Notes: a model not told the origin generated them from the sequence alone. A stretch of DNA of 64,000 nt from Mycolicibacterium litorale (GCA_002007745.1 CP019882.1:4774001-4838000); one strand, 5' to 3'. Positions 1 to 13,007 are shown, counted from the first letter of the stretch. A program made the numbers and translations.

Positions 1-1223
1 GCCTCCTCGATACGCAGCAGCTGGTTGTACTTGGCCACCCGCTCGCTGCGGGCCGGAGCGCCGGTCTTGATCTGCCCACTGCCGACGGCGACCGCCAGAT
101 CGGCGATGGTGGTGTCCTCGGTCTCGCCGCTGCGGTGGCTCATCATCGTGCGGTAGCCGCTGTTGTGGGCCAGCGCGACGGCGTCGAGGGTCTCGGTGAG
201 CGTGCCGATCTGGTTGACCTTGACCAGCAGCGCGTTGGCCGCCCCGCGCTCGATACCTTCCTCGAGCCGCTCGGGGTTGGTGACGAACAGGTCGTCGCCG
301 ACGATCTGCACGCGGTCGCCGATCGCGGTGGTCACCTCGACCCAGCCGTCCCAGTCGTCTTCGGACAGCGGATCCTCGATCGACACCAGCGGGTAGGCGT
401 CCAGCAGCTCGGCGTAGAACTGGCCCATCTGCTCGGCGCTGCGGGTCGCCTTTTCGAAGGCGTAACCCGTTCCCGCCGTGTAGAACTCGGTGGCCGCGAC
501 GTCGAGGGCCAGTGCCACATCGGTGCCGAGCTTGAGGCCGGCGCCCTCGATGGCCGAGCCGATCAGGTCCAGCGCGGCCTTGGTGCCCGGCAGATCCGGA
601 GCGAAACCGCCCTCGTCACCCAGGCCGGTCGACAGGCCCTGCTTCTTGAGCACCGACTTCAGCGAGTGGTACACCTCGGCGCCCCAGCGCAGTGCCTCTT
701 TGAAGCTCGGCGCCCCGATCGGGGCGATCATGAATTCTTGCACGTCGACGCCGGTGTCGGCGTGTGCGCCGCCGTTGATGATGTTCATCATCGGCACGGG
801 CAGGATGTGGGCGTTCGGCCCGCCCAGGTACCGGAAGAGGGGGAGGGCGGCCGAATCCGCGGCGGCCTTGGCCACCGCCAGCGAGACGCCCAGGATGGCG
901 TTGGCACCCAGCCGCGACTTGTCCGGGGTGCCGTCGAGGTCGAGCAGCGCCTGGTCGACCAGCCGCTGGTCATCGGCGGACAACCCGATGACGGCGGGAG
1001 CGATCTCGTCGAGGACCGCCTCGACGGCCTTCTCCACACCCTTCCCGCCGTAGCGGGCCGCGCCGTCGCGCAGCTCGACGGCCTCGTGCTCGCCGGTGGA
1101 GGCGCCGGACGGGACGGCGGCGCGCGCGAACGTGCCGTCGATCAGGGCCACTTCGACCTCAACGGTCGGATTGCCGCGGGAGTCGAGGATCTCGCGGGCC
1201 GCAACCTGCTCGATGATGGGCAC
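1..1223 (-). CDS. eno: Enolase, 3' end outside window
   Basis: Enolase converts 2-phosphoglycerate to phosphoenolpyruvate in glycolysis; it is cytosolic and Mg-dependent. The start is the GTG at 1223, giving an N-terminus beginning PIIEQVAAREILDSRG. Visible family signatures are the substrate-loop segment SGASTG, the metal-site region SIEDPLSEDDWDGW, the catalytic lysine K335 in LLVKVNQIGT, and SHRSGETEDT near residue 365. About 407 codons are present, against roughly 429 for mycobacterial enolase, so only the last 20 or so residues are missing at the left edge. lpqU lies upstream on the same strand, as in M. tuberculosis. Identification is very secure. Confidence 0.98.
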   Translation of the reverse strand, partial: MPIIEQVAAREILDSRGNPTVEVEVALIDGTFARAAVPSGASTGEHEAVELRDGAARYGGKGVEKAVEAVLDEIAPAVIGLSADDQRLVDQALLDLDGTPDKSRLGANAILGVSLAVAKAAADSAALPLFRYLGGPNAHILPVPMMNIINGGAHADTGVDVQEFMIAPIGAPSFKEALRWGAEVYHSLKSVLKKQGLSTGLGDEGGFAPDLPGTKAALDLIGSAIEGAGLKLGTDVALALDVAATEFYTAGTGYAFEKATRSAEQMGQFYAELLDAYPLVSIEDPLSEDDWDGWVEVTTAIGDRVQIVGDDLFVTNPERLEEGIERGAANALLVKVNQIGTLTETLDAVALAHNSGYRTMMSHRSGETEDTTIADLAVAVGSGQIKTGAPARSERVAKYNQLLRIEE

Positions 1224-1358
1224 TGGTGTCTCCTTGCGTCGTGGTGTGCGACGAACGTCCTCGTCCGGTGACGGGCTGATCGCCCGCTGACCGGTCATAG
1301 CCTAGATGGTCGGGGTGGCCTCGGCGGGCTGGCACGCGTCCCGCGGTCCGGTCGGGTT

Positions 1359-2123
1359 CTACAGCGTGTGCCCTTCGGCGTATGCGGTGGCCCAGTCCCG
1401 CACGGTGCGGGCGTACTGGTCGGAGTGGTTGTAGGCGTGCAGGGCGTTCATCCACCCGCGCGGGGTGGCCAGGTCCTTCCCACGGAAGCACAGGTACCCG
1501 GCCGCCGAGAGCGCGGCGTCGTCGAAGTTGTCCGGGCTGATCACGCCGTCGTTGTTGGCGTCGACACCGTAGAGCCGCCAGGTCTCCGGGATGAACTGCA
1601 TGGGGCCCATGGCCCGGACGTAGACCGGCTCGTCGCCGTCCAGCGACTGCTCGCTGTCGATGATCTCCAGGTTGCCGTTGGTGCCGTCGAGGTGCACCCC
1701 GCGAATCGGCGGGCTGACGTCGCCGTTGCGCGCGATCGTCGCGCCGCGATAGGTGCCGTGATGGCTTTCCACCATGCCGATGCCGGCCAGCGTGGTCCAG
1801 GCCAGATGGCAGTTGGGGTTCTCCACTTCGGCCACCCGTGCGGCGTAGGCGTACGCCTCGAGCGCCTGGATCGGGATGCCCAGTTGCGGCGCCCGCTGCG
1901 CGGCCCACTCGTGCAGCTGGTCGGCCGGCCGGCCCTTGGCATGGGTGTCGATGGCGGGCACCGGATCACCAGGCGGGGGCGGCACGCCCTCGGGGATCGG
2001 TGTGGCCAGCTGCCAGGAACAGCTCGATGCCAGCAGCATGGCGGCCGCCGCAATCACGACGACAGCGCGCAGCCAACGCGTTGACGACACAGGACTCCTA
2101 CAAACCCACTCACGTCGTTTCAT
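1359..2123 (-). CDS. lpqU: Lytic murein transglycosylase lipoprotein (LpqU-like)
   Basis: A 254-residue exported SLT/goose-lysozyme-like transglycosylase expected to cleave peptidoglycan glycan strands. The N-terminus has a basic stretch, a hydrophobic segment (about residues 19-33) and a weak lipobox ending at C35. The catalytic-domain signature is AGIGMVESHHGTY with the presumed catalytic E119, followed by AMGPMQFIPETW and a C-terminal AYNHSDQYARTV helix region, all typical of the MltB-like/LpqU group. It sits between eno and mazG as in M. tuberculosis (Rv1022). Here the efeUOB operon has been placed divergently upstream. The lipidation call is less certain because the lipobox is not canonical. 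Confidence 0.9.
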   Translation of the reverse strand: MKRREWVCRSPVSSTRWLRAVVVIAAAAMLLASSCSWQLATPIPEGVPPPPGDPVPAIDTHAKGRPADQLHEWAAQRAPQLGIPIQALEAYAYAARVAEVENPNCHLAWTTLAGIGMVESHHGTYRGATIARNGDVSPPIRGVHLDGTNGNLEIIDSEQSLDGDEPVYVRAMGPMQFIPETWRLYGVDANNDGVISPDNFDDAALSAAGYLCFRGKDLATPRGWMNALHAYNHSDQYARTVRDWATAYAEGHTL

Positions 2124-2197
2124 CGTCCCACGGGTTGGGTGCCATTAGTCCCTACCAGCGGTGCCGAAGGTCGGTAATTCGGTTACCTGGCGTCTGT

Positions 2198-2216
2198 TAA
2201 GGTGAGCCGAACCTTG
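2198..2216 (+). promoter_or_regulatory. IdeR/DtxR-like iron box 1 upstream of efeUOB
   Basis: A 19-bp partial palindrome with AAGGT and ACCTT arms. It matches about 14 of 19 positions of the DtxR/IdeR consensus TTAGGTTAGSCTAACCTAA. It lies about 50 bp before the efeU start, as expected for iron-dependent repression of an iron-uptake operon. The call rests on consensus comparison by eye only. Confidence 0.6.
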
Positions 2217-2217
2217 G

Positions 2218-2236
2218 TTTGGTTAGCCTTGGTTAC
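2218..2236 (+). promoter_or_regulatory. IdeR/DtxR-like iron box 2 (left half strong)
   Basis: Immediately beyond box 1, the left half reads TTTGGTTAGCCT, nearly the consensus half-site; the right half is degenerate. Tandem overlapping sites are common at IdeR-regulated promoters. The site covers an in-frame TTG at 2219, which makes that codon an unlikely efeU start. Confidence 0.5.
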
Positions 2237-2266
2237 CTGGCATTTCCCTGGAAGAAGGACGCGCCG

Positions 2267-3249
2267 ATGACCGACATCGCGGACATCACCGTGCAGGTCT
2301 CCGAGCACCTCGCAGCGGCCGAGCCGGCGGGCATCCACACCACCCTGAGCGCGGCGGCCCCCACCATCACCGCACAGCTCTTCGGCAGCGGGCTGATCGG
2401 TCTGCGGGAGGGTCTGGAGGCCGGGATCGTCGTCATGGTCCTGGTCGCGTTCCTGGTGAAATCGGACCGTCGCGATGCCCTGAAATGGGTGTGGCTCGGT
2501 GTCGGGGCCGCGGTGCTGATGACCGTCGGCGTGTTCCTCACCATCCAGTACGGCACCTACACCGTCAAGGACCTGGCCGCCGAGGCCATCGCCGGCGTGG
2601 CCTCCCTGGTGGCGGTCGCGATCGTCACCTCGATGGTGCTCTGGATGCGCAAGGCATCCGCCGGCCTGTCCGGCGAGTTGCGCGCCGGGATGTCCAAGGC
2701 GCTGGAAACCGGTGCCCTGGCCGTGTTCATGCTGTCGTTCCTGGCGGTGGGCCGCGAAGGGTTCGAGACGGCACTGTTCATGGTCGGCTACGCCGAGGCC
2801 GAAACCGCCTGGCCGCTGCTGGGGCTGCTGATCGGTGTGCTGCTGGCCGCCGCCATCGCCTGGGGCATGTACGCCGGCGCCGTGCGGATCAACCTCGCCA
2901 AGTTCTTCAAGTACACCGGAGCGTTCCTGATCCTGGTCGCCGCGGGCATCCTGTCCTACGGCATCGGCGCGTTGCAGACCGTCGGCTGGCTGCCCGGTCT
3001 CGGCTCCAAGGCCTTCGACATCAGCACCGGGTTCAACTGGTCGGCCTGGTACGGCGAGATCATCCAGGGCGTCTTCAACATCACCCCCACCCCCACGGTG
3101 CTTCAGCTCATCTGCTGGCTGGCCTACCTGGCCGTCGTGCTCACCGTCTTCCTGCGGCCCACCCGCCCGGCGACAGCGCCCCCGCCGCCGGCCCCGGCCG
3201 CCCAGTCTCCCGCCGAAAACCCCCTCTCCCCGAAAGGTCCACCAAGTGA
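2267..3249 (+). CDS. efeU: Iron permease EfeU (FTR1 family), 3' reading frame disturbed
   Basis: Membrane permease of the EfeUOB elemental-iron/Fe uptake system. ATG 2267 is preferred because GAAGAAGGA sits 7 bases upstream. The two FTR1 iron-binding motifs are REGLE (R47-E51) and REGFE (R163-E167), set among about seven membrane segments. As read, the frame stays open into efeO and ends only at 3778, giving a roughly 500-residue product with an out-of-frame tail. A TGA at 3247-3249 one frame away overlaps the efeO GTG as GTGA, the usual operon junction. Restoring one base in the C-rich stretch near 3180-3230 gives a 327-residue protein, the normal family size. The end given here is the restored end. 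Confidence 0.85.
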
Positions 3250-4412
3250 CGCTCCCCGTCGGCATCAAGACACCCACCGTGGCCGTAGCCGCCATCCTGG
3301 CCGGTGTTTCGCTGGCCAGTTGCACCGCCAAGGAAACCAAGTCCGCGGACTCGGGCAGCAACGCACCCGCCGAGATCACCGTCGACGCCTCCGACACCGA
3401 GTGCAAGCTGTCCGGCACACAGGCGGCGACCGGCCCGAGCACCTTCGTGATCAGCAACAGCGGGACGAAGGTCACGGAGTTCTACGTCTACGGCGAGGGC
3501 GAGCGGGTGATGGGCGAGGTCGAGAACATCTCCCCCGGACTGCAACGCAAGCTGGTCGTGCAGCTGGCCGAGCCCGGCACCTACCAGACGGCGTGCAAGC
3601 CGGGGATGATCGGCGACGGCATCCGGGGCGACTTCGTGGTGACCGGCAACGCGGTGCCGGTCGACACCGAGGGCAAGTTCAAGGAAGCCGCCGACAGCTA
3701 CAAGCGCTACGTCAACAGCCAGACCGACGCCCTGGTGCCGGCCACCGAGGCGTTCGTGGCCGCGATCAAGGCCGGTGACGTCGCCAAGGCCAAGGCGCTG
3801 TACCCGACCACCCGCACCTACTACGAGCGCATCGAGCCGGTGGCCGAATCGTTCCCCGACGATCTGGACCCGCGCATCGACCTGCGCGAGGCCGACCTGG
3901 AGCCCGGCCAGAAGTGGACCGGATTCCACCGGCTGGAGAAGGACCTGTGGGTGACCGGCCTGCAGCCCGACACCAACGCGGTCGCCGACCAGCTGGTGGC
4001 CGACGTCAAGGAGCTCAACGACGGCGTCAAGGCCCCGGGCTGGACCATCGACTCGACCCAGATCGCCGGTGGCGCACAGGGTCTGCTCGACGAGGTCGCG
4101 GCCAGCAAGATCAGCGGCGAAGAAGACATCTTCAGCCACACCGACCTGTGGGACTTCCAGGCCAACGTCGACGGTTCGCAGACCGCGGTGGCCTCGGTCC
4201 GCCCGATCCTCGACGAGCGCGACGCCGACCTGGGCAAGCGGGTCGACAAGGGATTCGCCAACGTCGAAGCGCTGCTGGCCAAGTACCGCCAGGGCGACGG
4301 ATTCGTGCTCTACGACACCGTCACCGAGCCGCAGCGTCAGGAACTCTCCCGCGCCATCGACGCGCTGGGCAAGGACGTGAGCCAGGTGCAGGGTGTCATC
4401 GCTCCCCAGTAG
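3246..4412 (+). CDS. efeO: Iron uptake protein EfeO (cupredoxin + M75 imelysin domain)
   Basis: Exported EfeO lipoprotein-like component that binds iron and passes it to EfeU. The N-terminus is a signal peptide with the motif AGVSLASC ending in a possible lipid-modified Cys. A cupredoxin-like domain follows (about residues 40-135), then a helical M75/imelysin domain with the metal motif HxxE (H228 and E231 in FHRLEKDLW). The 388-residue length fits full-length EfeO. The start is GTG 3246, overlapping the presumed efeU stop by four bases, and the end overlaps efeB. It is co-transcribed with its neighbours and probably iron-repressed through the upstream IdeR-like boxes. Confidence 0.93.
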   Translation: MTLPVGIKTPTVAVAAILAGVSLASCTAKETKSADSGSNAPAEITVDASDTECKLSGTQAATGPSTFVISNSGTKVTEFYVYGEGERVMGEVENISPGLQRKLVVQLAEPGTYQTACKPGMIGDGIRGDFVVTGNAVPVDTEGKFKEAADSYKRYVNSQTDALVPATEAFVAAIKAGDVAKAKALYPTTRTYYERIEPVAESFPDDLDPRIDLREADLEPGQKWTGFHRLEKDLWVTGLQPDTNAVADQLVADVKELNDGVKAPGWTIDSTQIAGGAQGLLDEVAASKISGEEDIFSHTDLWDFQANVDGSQTAVASVRPILDERDADLGKRVDKGFANVEALLAKYRQGDGFVLYDTVTEPQRQELSRAIDALGKDVSQVQGVIAPQ

Positions 4413-5703
4413 TCCCGAACCCACCCAGACCGAGTCTGCCCAGCGGCACGGCCTGTCCCGGCGCAAGCTGTTCGGCGCCGCGGGTGTCACCGCCGCGGTG
4501 GTCGGCGCGGCCGGCGCGGGTGCGCTGGCCGGGCGGGCCTCCGCGGCCGACACCGCAACCGGCGGACTGGACAAACCGGTCCCGTTCCGCGGCGAGCACC
4601 AGGCCGGCATCGTCACCCCGGCCCAAGACCGGATGCACTTCGCGACCTTCGACGTCACGACGGACTCCCGGGCCGACCTGGTCGCCATGCTCAAGGAATG
4701 GACGGGCATGGCCGAGCGGATGACCGCCGGCGAGGAAGCCGTCCACGACGGCGCCATCGGTCTCAATCCCTATGCCCCGCCGTCAGATACCGGTGAGGCG
4801 CTGGGATTACCGCCGTCCCAGCTGACCCTGACCATCGGGTTCGGGCCGTCGTTGTTCGTCAAGGACGGCAAGGACCGGTTCGGGATCGCCAACCAGAAGC
4901 CACCCCTGCTGGAGAACCTGCCCAAGTTCCCCAACGAGACGATGGACCCGGCCCGCTGCGGTGGCGACATCGTGGTGCAGGCCTGCGCCAACGACCCCCA
5001 GGTGGCGGTGCACGCCATCCGCAACCTGGCCCGGGTGGGCTTCGGCACCGTCGCGGTCCGCTACTCCCAGTTGGGATTCGGCCGCACCTCCTCGACCACC
5101 CGGGAACAGGCCACACCGCGAAACCTGTTCGGCTTCAAGGACGGCACCGCCAATATCAAGGCCGAGGACACCGACACCCTCAACCAGCAGGTCTGGGTGG
5201 CCAAGGGAGACGGGCCGGACTGGATGACCGGCGGCAGCTACCTGATCAGCCGCCGTATCCGGATGCGGATCGAGTCCTGGGATCGCACCACGCTTCTCGA
5301 ACAGGAGCGGGTGATCGGCAGGCAGAAGGGCAGCGGCGCGCCCAACGGGCTCAAGCAGGAGTTCGAGGAACTCAACTTCGACATCGTCGACGACAAGAAC
5401 GAGCCGCTGATCGATCGCGACGCCCACGTGCGGCTGGCCTCCGCCCAGCATCTGGGCGGTATCCAGATCCTGCGCCGCGGTTACAACTTCACCGACGGCT
5501 CCGACGGTTTCGGGCATCTGGACGCGGGCCTGTTCTTCATCGCGTTCGTCCGCAACCCGGCGACCCAGTTCATCCCGATGCAGATGGAGCTGGCCCGCCG
5601 AGATGCGCTCAACGAGTACATCACCCACACCGGCAGTGCGATCTTCGCCGTCCCGCCGGGGCTGCGCGACGGCGACTACTGGGGTTCGACGCTGTTCGGC
5701 TGA
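4393..5703 (+). CDS. efeB: Deferrochelatase/DyP-type heme peroxidase EfeB
   Basis: Tat-exported dye-decolourising peroxidase, third member of EfeUOB, which in other bacteria oxidises ferrous iron or extracts iron from heme. The twin-arginine signal is LSRRKLFGAAG followed by an Ala-rich hydrophobic stretch. The DyP signature is GFKDGT (G247-T252, distal Asp D250), and the proximal heme ligand is probably H345 in DAHVRLASAQ. The start GTG 4393 lies 20 bases inside efeO, consistent with translational coupling. At 436 residues it is typical of EfeB. M. tuberculosis, as recalled, lacks efeUOB between lpqU and mazG, so this is an accessory operon in a conserved locus. Confidence 0.94.
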   Translation: MSSLPSSPEPTQTESAQRHGLSRRKLFGAAGVTAAVVGAAGAGALAGRASAADTATGGLDKPVPFRGEHQAGIVTPAQDRMHFATFDVTTDSRADLVAMLKEWTGMAERMTAGEEAVHDGAIGLNPYAPPSDTGEALGLPPSQLTLTIGFGPSLFVKDGKDRFGIANQKPPLLENLPKFPNETMDPARCGGDIVVQACANDPQVAVHAIRNLARVGFGTVAVRYSQLGFGRTSSTTREQATPRNLFGFKDGTANIKAEDTDTLNQQVWVAKGDGPDWMTGGSYLISRRIRMRIESWDRTTLLEQERVIGRQKGSGAPNGLKQEFEELNFDIVDDKNEPLIDRDAHVRLASAQHLGGIQILRRGYNFTDGSDGFGHLDAGLFFIAFVRNPATQFIPMQMELARRDALNEYITHTGSAIFAVPPGLRDGDYWGSTLFG

Positions 5704-5726
5704 GCCGCGGTGGTCGGCCTCGACGG

Positions 5727-6832
5727 CTACCCCTCGTCGGCGTCGATCAGCTCCCCGTCCTCGGTGGTGATCTCGGGCACCTCGAGCTCCTCACCGGCAC
5801 GCACGATCGCGACGTCCTCGAGCAGGTCGTCGTCGCCGGTCACCATGTCGGGAACCAGCGGCAGCTCCAGCGGCGCGTCGGCCCGCACCGGCCAGTGTCG
5901 ACGCCACTCGTCAGCGCCGACCACACCGAGCGGCCCGGCCGCATCGAGCTCGCTCGGGGCATCGCTGTGCCGCCGGGCGGCCGCCACGGCACGCTCGACC
6001 AGCCGCACGGTGTCCATGAATTCCAGGACCTCGGTGCGCAGTTCGTTCTCGGCGTCCTTCTCGGCGTGCACCGTCACCGACGTGATCGACGGCGGAATCA
6101 GGTCCTCGGGCAGGTTGGCGTTACGCACCCGGGCGATCACCTTCTGCGCCAACGCAAGAGCCGGCTGTGCGGTCGGGATGTCGTCGACGCAGGACGTGCG
6201 GCCGCCTTTGCCGATGTTTTCCAGAGCCTTGCGCTGCTCCCACTGGGCGAGCTGGTCTTCCAGCGAGATCGACTCCCCGGCCAGCACGGCGGGCACCCGG
6301 TTGCCCAGCTTGCGCACCAGCGCGTCGGCCACATCGTCGATGGAGAACGGATGCGCCAGCGCCTCTTGGGCGATACGAGCGTGAAAAAGAACCTGCAGCA
6401 ACACATCCCCGAGCTCGTCGCGCAGTTCCTCGGCATTGCCACCGCGCACCGCATCGAACAACTCATAGGTCTCTTCGAGCAGATAGCGCCGCAGCGAGTC
6501 GTGCGTCTGCTCGCTCTCCCACGGCCCGGCGGTGCGCAGCTTGTCCATCACCGCCACCGCGTCGACCAACCGCTCGCCCGGCTGCGGGTCGGGCACGGCG
6601 ATCAGCCGCTCCCCGCCGGCCAGTCGGGCCCGCACCTCGGGGTGGTCACGGTCGGTCGACAGCAGAACCGGCGCGCGCCTCTCCGTGTCGCCGGTGAGCA
6701 CCGGCCGCGCCGACGGCAGCGACCACGGGACCTTGACCGGCATCTCCTCGGTGTATTGGACATCACCACCGAGCAGTTCCACCGCCTCGACCGGCACCAG
6801 CGAGGGGCGGCGCGGGTCGAGCAGGATGACGG

Positions 6833-6836
<4 letters not shown>
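5727..6836 (-). CDS. mazG: Nucleoside triphosphate pyrophosphohydrolase MazG
   Basis: House-cleaning NTP pyrophosphatase that hydrolyses nucleoside triphosphates, including oxidised dNTPs in mycobacteria. The MazG core has the metal-binding motifs EETYE (residues 121-125) and ELRDELGD (137-144), preceded by an N-terminal extension typical of mycobacterial MazG. The C-terminal 60 residues are acidic and low-complexity. ATG 6836 overlaps the mfd stop (ATGA), so it is translationally coupled to mfd, as with Rv1020-Rv1021. Identification is secure from motifs and synteny. Confidence 0.95.
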
Positions 6837-10492
<3,656 letters not shown>

Positions 10493-10592
10493 GGTGACAT
10501 CCATTCTAGGCAGCACTGCCGAACACGTTGCGGTGGGCCGCGATTCGCCCGGGTGCACGGTCAGACCACAGTGACGCCCGACACTCGGCCGG

Positions 10593-11228
10593 CTACTCGC
10601 CGCCCAGCTGGGGGTCGGCCTCGAGATGAGTCAGCCCGTTCCACATCAGATTCACCAGGTGGGCGGCCACCACCTCCTTGCGGGGCTCCCGGGTGTCCAG
10701 CCACCACTGGGCGGTCATCGACACCGAGCCCACCAGGGCCTGGCCGTACAACGGGGCCAGTTCGGGATCCAGACCGCGGCGGGCGAAGTCGCCGGCCAGG
10801 ATCGAGGAGACCTGGCCCACCGCGTCGTTGAGCAGGCTGGAATACGTCCCGGTGCTGATCGCCGCCGGCGAATCCCGAATCAGGATGCGGAAGCCGTCGG
10901 TGCGCTCCTCGACGTACGTCAGCAACGCCAGCGCCACCCGCTCGACCCGGACCCGGGAACGGTTGTTGGTCAGCGAGGAGGTGATGCCGTCGAGCAGGGC
11001 CGACATCTCCCGGTCGACGACCACCGCATAGAGGCCCTCTTTACCGCCGAAATGCTCGTAGACCACCGGTTTGGAGACGTTGGCCCGCTGGGCGATCTCC
11101 TCGATCGAAGTCCCCTCGTAGCCGCGCTCGGCAAACAGGGTGCGGGCGACGTCGATCAGCTGGCGACGGCGCTCGGTGCCGGTCATCCGGGCGCGTGGCG
11201 GCCGCGGCTCCTTCTCCGGTGCGGCCAC
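10593..11228 (-). CDS. TetR-family regulator (Rv1019-like)
   Basis: A 211-residue TetR-type repressor. The N-terminal helix-turn-helix spans about residues 20-62 (ERRRQLIDVARTLFAERGY, then SIEEIAQRANVSKPVVYEHF), followed by an all-helical ligand-binding domain. GTG 11228 is chosen because AAAGGTGG lies just upstream and the in-frame N-terminal extension is made of repeat DNA. It occupies the position of Rv1019 between mfd and glmU. The ligand and regulon are not visible. Two copies of a 37-bp-period repeat lie in its leader. Confidence 0.9.
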   Translation of the reverse strand: MAAPEKEPRPPRARMTGTERRRQLIDVARTLFAERGYEGTSIEEIAQRANVSKPVVYEHFGGKEGLYAVVVDREMSALLDGITSSLTNNRSRVRVERVALALLTYVEERTDGFRILIRDSPAAISTGTYSSLLNDAVGQVSSILAGDFARRGLDPELAPLYGQALVGSVSMTAQWWLDTREPRKEVVAAHLVNLMWNGLTHLEADPQLGGE

Positions 11229-11233
11229 TGTCC

Positions 11234-11307
11234 ACCTTTCCCGGGTCGCTGCGCTCCTGCCCTCCGGAAGACCTTTCCCGAGTCGCTGCGCTCCTGCCCT
11301 CCGAGCG
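11234..11307. repeat. Two tandem 37-bp repeat units
   Basis: Units at 11234-11270 and 11271-11307 start with ACCTTTCCCGRGTCGCTGCG and continue with CTCCTGCCCTCCG. The core is the reverse complement of the repeat at 22309-22409, and the period is the same. They lie in the 5' leader of the TetR gene. Confidence 0.85.
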
Positions 11308-11352
11308 AGCCTATCGGCTTGCACTAGAGTCTCAGGCGGACATTTCGGCCAA

Positions 11353-11424
11353 TCCGTCGTGGTGTAATCGGCAGCACCTCTGATTTTGGTTCAGATAGTT
11401 CAGGTTCGAGTCCTGGCGACGGAG
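11353..11424 (+). tRNA. tRNA-Gln (anticodon UUG)
   Basis: A 72-nt cloverleaf can be drawn: acceptor arms TCCGTCG and CGACGGA, D-arm TGGTGTAATCGGCAGCAC, anticodon stem TCTGA/TCAGA with loop TTTTGGT (anticodon TTG), and T-arm CAGGTTCGAGTCCTG. It reads codon CAA. The gene ends 15 bases before glmU. CCA is not encoded. Confidence 0.95.
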
Positions 11425-11439
11425 CTCTTGGAGACGCAG

Positions 11440-12903
11440 GTGAGCACAAACACCGAGGCGGCGGTGCTGGTCATCGCCGCGGGAGCGGGCACCCGCATGC
11501 GCTCCGACACCCCCAAAGTGCTGCACACCCTCGGTGGCCGCAGCATGCTCGCCCACACCCTGCACGCGGTGACCGCGGTGGCGCCCGAACATCTGGTCGT
11601 CGTGCTGGGCAAAGACCGGGAGCGCATCGCGCCCGTCGTCGCGCAGCTCGCCGAGGACCTGAACCGCCGCATCGAGGTGGCGGTTCAGGAACAGCAGCTG
11701 GGGACCGGCCACGCAACACTGTGCGGGCTGTCCGGGCTGCCCGACGACTTCACCGGCACCGTCGTCGTGACCGCGGGTGATGTGCCGCTGCTGGACGCCG
11801 GCACCCTCACCGATCTGATCGACACCCATCGCGCCGGGCAGGCTGCGGCCACCATCCTGACCACGACCGTGCCGGACGCGACCGGCTACGGCCGCATCCT
11901 GCGCACCCAGGACGGCGAGGTCATCGCGATCGTCGAGGAGGCCGACGCCACGCCGCAGCAGCGGGCGATTCGCGAGGTCAACGCCGGCGTCTACGCCTTC
12001 GACATCACCGAGCTGCGCTCGGCGCTGAGCCGGCTGTCGTCCGACAACGCCCAGCACGAGCTGTACCTGACCGACGTCATCTCGATCGTGCGGGCTGACG
12101 GCCGGATCGTGCACGCCACCCACATCGACGACCATGCCCTGGTCGCCGGCGTCAACAACCGGGTGCAGCTCTCCGAGCTGGCCCGCGAACTCAACCAGCG
12201 CGTGGTGGCCGCCCATCAACGTGCCGGGGTCACCATCGTCGACCCCTGGACCACCTGGATCGACGTCGACGTCACCATCGGCCGCGACACCGTCGTGCGG
12301 CCCGGGACCCAACTGCTGGGCAGCACCCGGATCGGGGCCCGTTGCGACATCGGTCCGGACACCACCCTCACCGACGTGACGGTGGGCGACGAGGCCTCGG
12401 TGATCCGCACCCACGGCAGCGATGCGGTGATCGGCGCCCAGGCCACCGTCGGACCGTTCACCTTCCTGCGCCCCGGGACCGACCTGGGCGCGCAGGGCAA
12501 GCTCGGCGCGTTCGTCGAGACCAAGAACGCCGTGATCGGCACCGGCACCAAGGTGCCGCACCTGACCTACGTGGGCGACGCCGATATCGGCGAGTACTCC
12601 AACATCGGCGCGTCCAGCGTGTTCGTCAACTACGACGGCGAGAACAAGAGCCGGACCCGGATCGGCTCACATGTGCGCACCGGCTCGGACACCATGTTCG
12701 TCGCCCCGGTCTGTGTCGGCGACGGCGCCTACACCGGCGCGGGCACCGTGCTGCGCGACGACGTGCCGCCCGGCGCGCTGGCGGTCTCGGCCGGCCCGCA
12801 GCGCAACATCGAGGACTGGGTGTTGCGTAAACGTCCCGGCAGTGCGTCGGCGCAGGCAGCGGCGGAGGCCAAGCAGGGCGAGACCGGCGACTCCCCGACC
12901 TGA
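11440..12903 (+). CDS. glmU: Bifunctional GlcNAc-1-P uridyltransferase / GlcN-1-P acetyltransferase
   Basis: Makes UDP-N-acetylglucosamine for peptidoglycan and arabinogalactan-linker synthesis. The N-terminal nucleotidyltransferase signature is AAGAGTRMRS...PKVLH, within the first 30 residues; the C-terminal half is a left-handed beta-helix of hexapeptide repeats, with NYDGENKSRT in the acetyl-CoA-binding region. GTG 11440 (STNTEAAVLVIAAG) is preferred to upstream starts, which lie in the tRNA. The 487-residue product matches mycobacterial GlmU in length. It is followed by prsA as in M. tuberculosis. Confidence 0.97.
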   Translation: MSTNTEAAVLVIAAGAGTRMRSDTPKVLHTLGGRSMLAHTLHAVTAVAPEHLVVVLGKDRERIAPVVAQLAEDLNRRIEVAVQEQQLGTGHATLCGLSGLPDDFTGTVVVTAGDVPLLDAGTLTDLIDTHRAGQAAATILTTTVPDATGYGRILRTQDGEVIAIVEEADATPQQRAIREVNAGVYAFDITELRSALSRLSSDNAQHELYLTDVISIVRADGRIVHATHIDDHALVAGVNNRVQLSELARELNQRVVAAHQRAGVTIVDPWTTWIDVDVTIGRDTVVRPGTQLLGSTRIGARCDIGPDTTLTDVTVGDEASVIRTHGSDAVIGAQATVGPFTFLRPGTDLGAQGKLGAFVETKNAVIGTGTKVPHLTYVGDADIGEYSNIGASSVFVNYDGENKSRTRIGSHVRTGSDTMFVAPVCVGDGAYTGAGTVLRDDVPPGALAVSAGPQRNIEDWVLRKRPGSASAQAAAEAKQGETGDSPT

Positions 12904-12962
12904 GGACGCCGTGATCACGTAGCCAGATGTTGCCTTTTTGGTAACCCGGGGACGTAGCACCG

Positions 12963-12968
12963 TACGAT
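12963..12968 (+). promoter_or_regulatory. Probable -10 element for prsA
   Basis: TACGAT fits the mycobacterial SigA-type TANNNT -10 in the 104-bp gap between glmU and prsA, about 40 bp before the GTG start. No clear -35 element is visible. Confidence 0.4.
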
Positions 12969-13007
12969 GAGGCCGTATCGACCTCCGACCGGCAAGGGCA
13001 GCACACA

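Noticed and set aside
2219..3778. One 519-residue EfeU protein including the tail that runs through efeO
   Set aside because: The tail is Arg-rich and out of frame with the clearly coding efeO; a GTGA junction one frame away gives a normal-sized EfeU.
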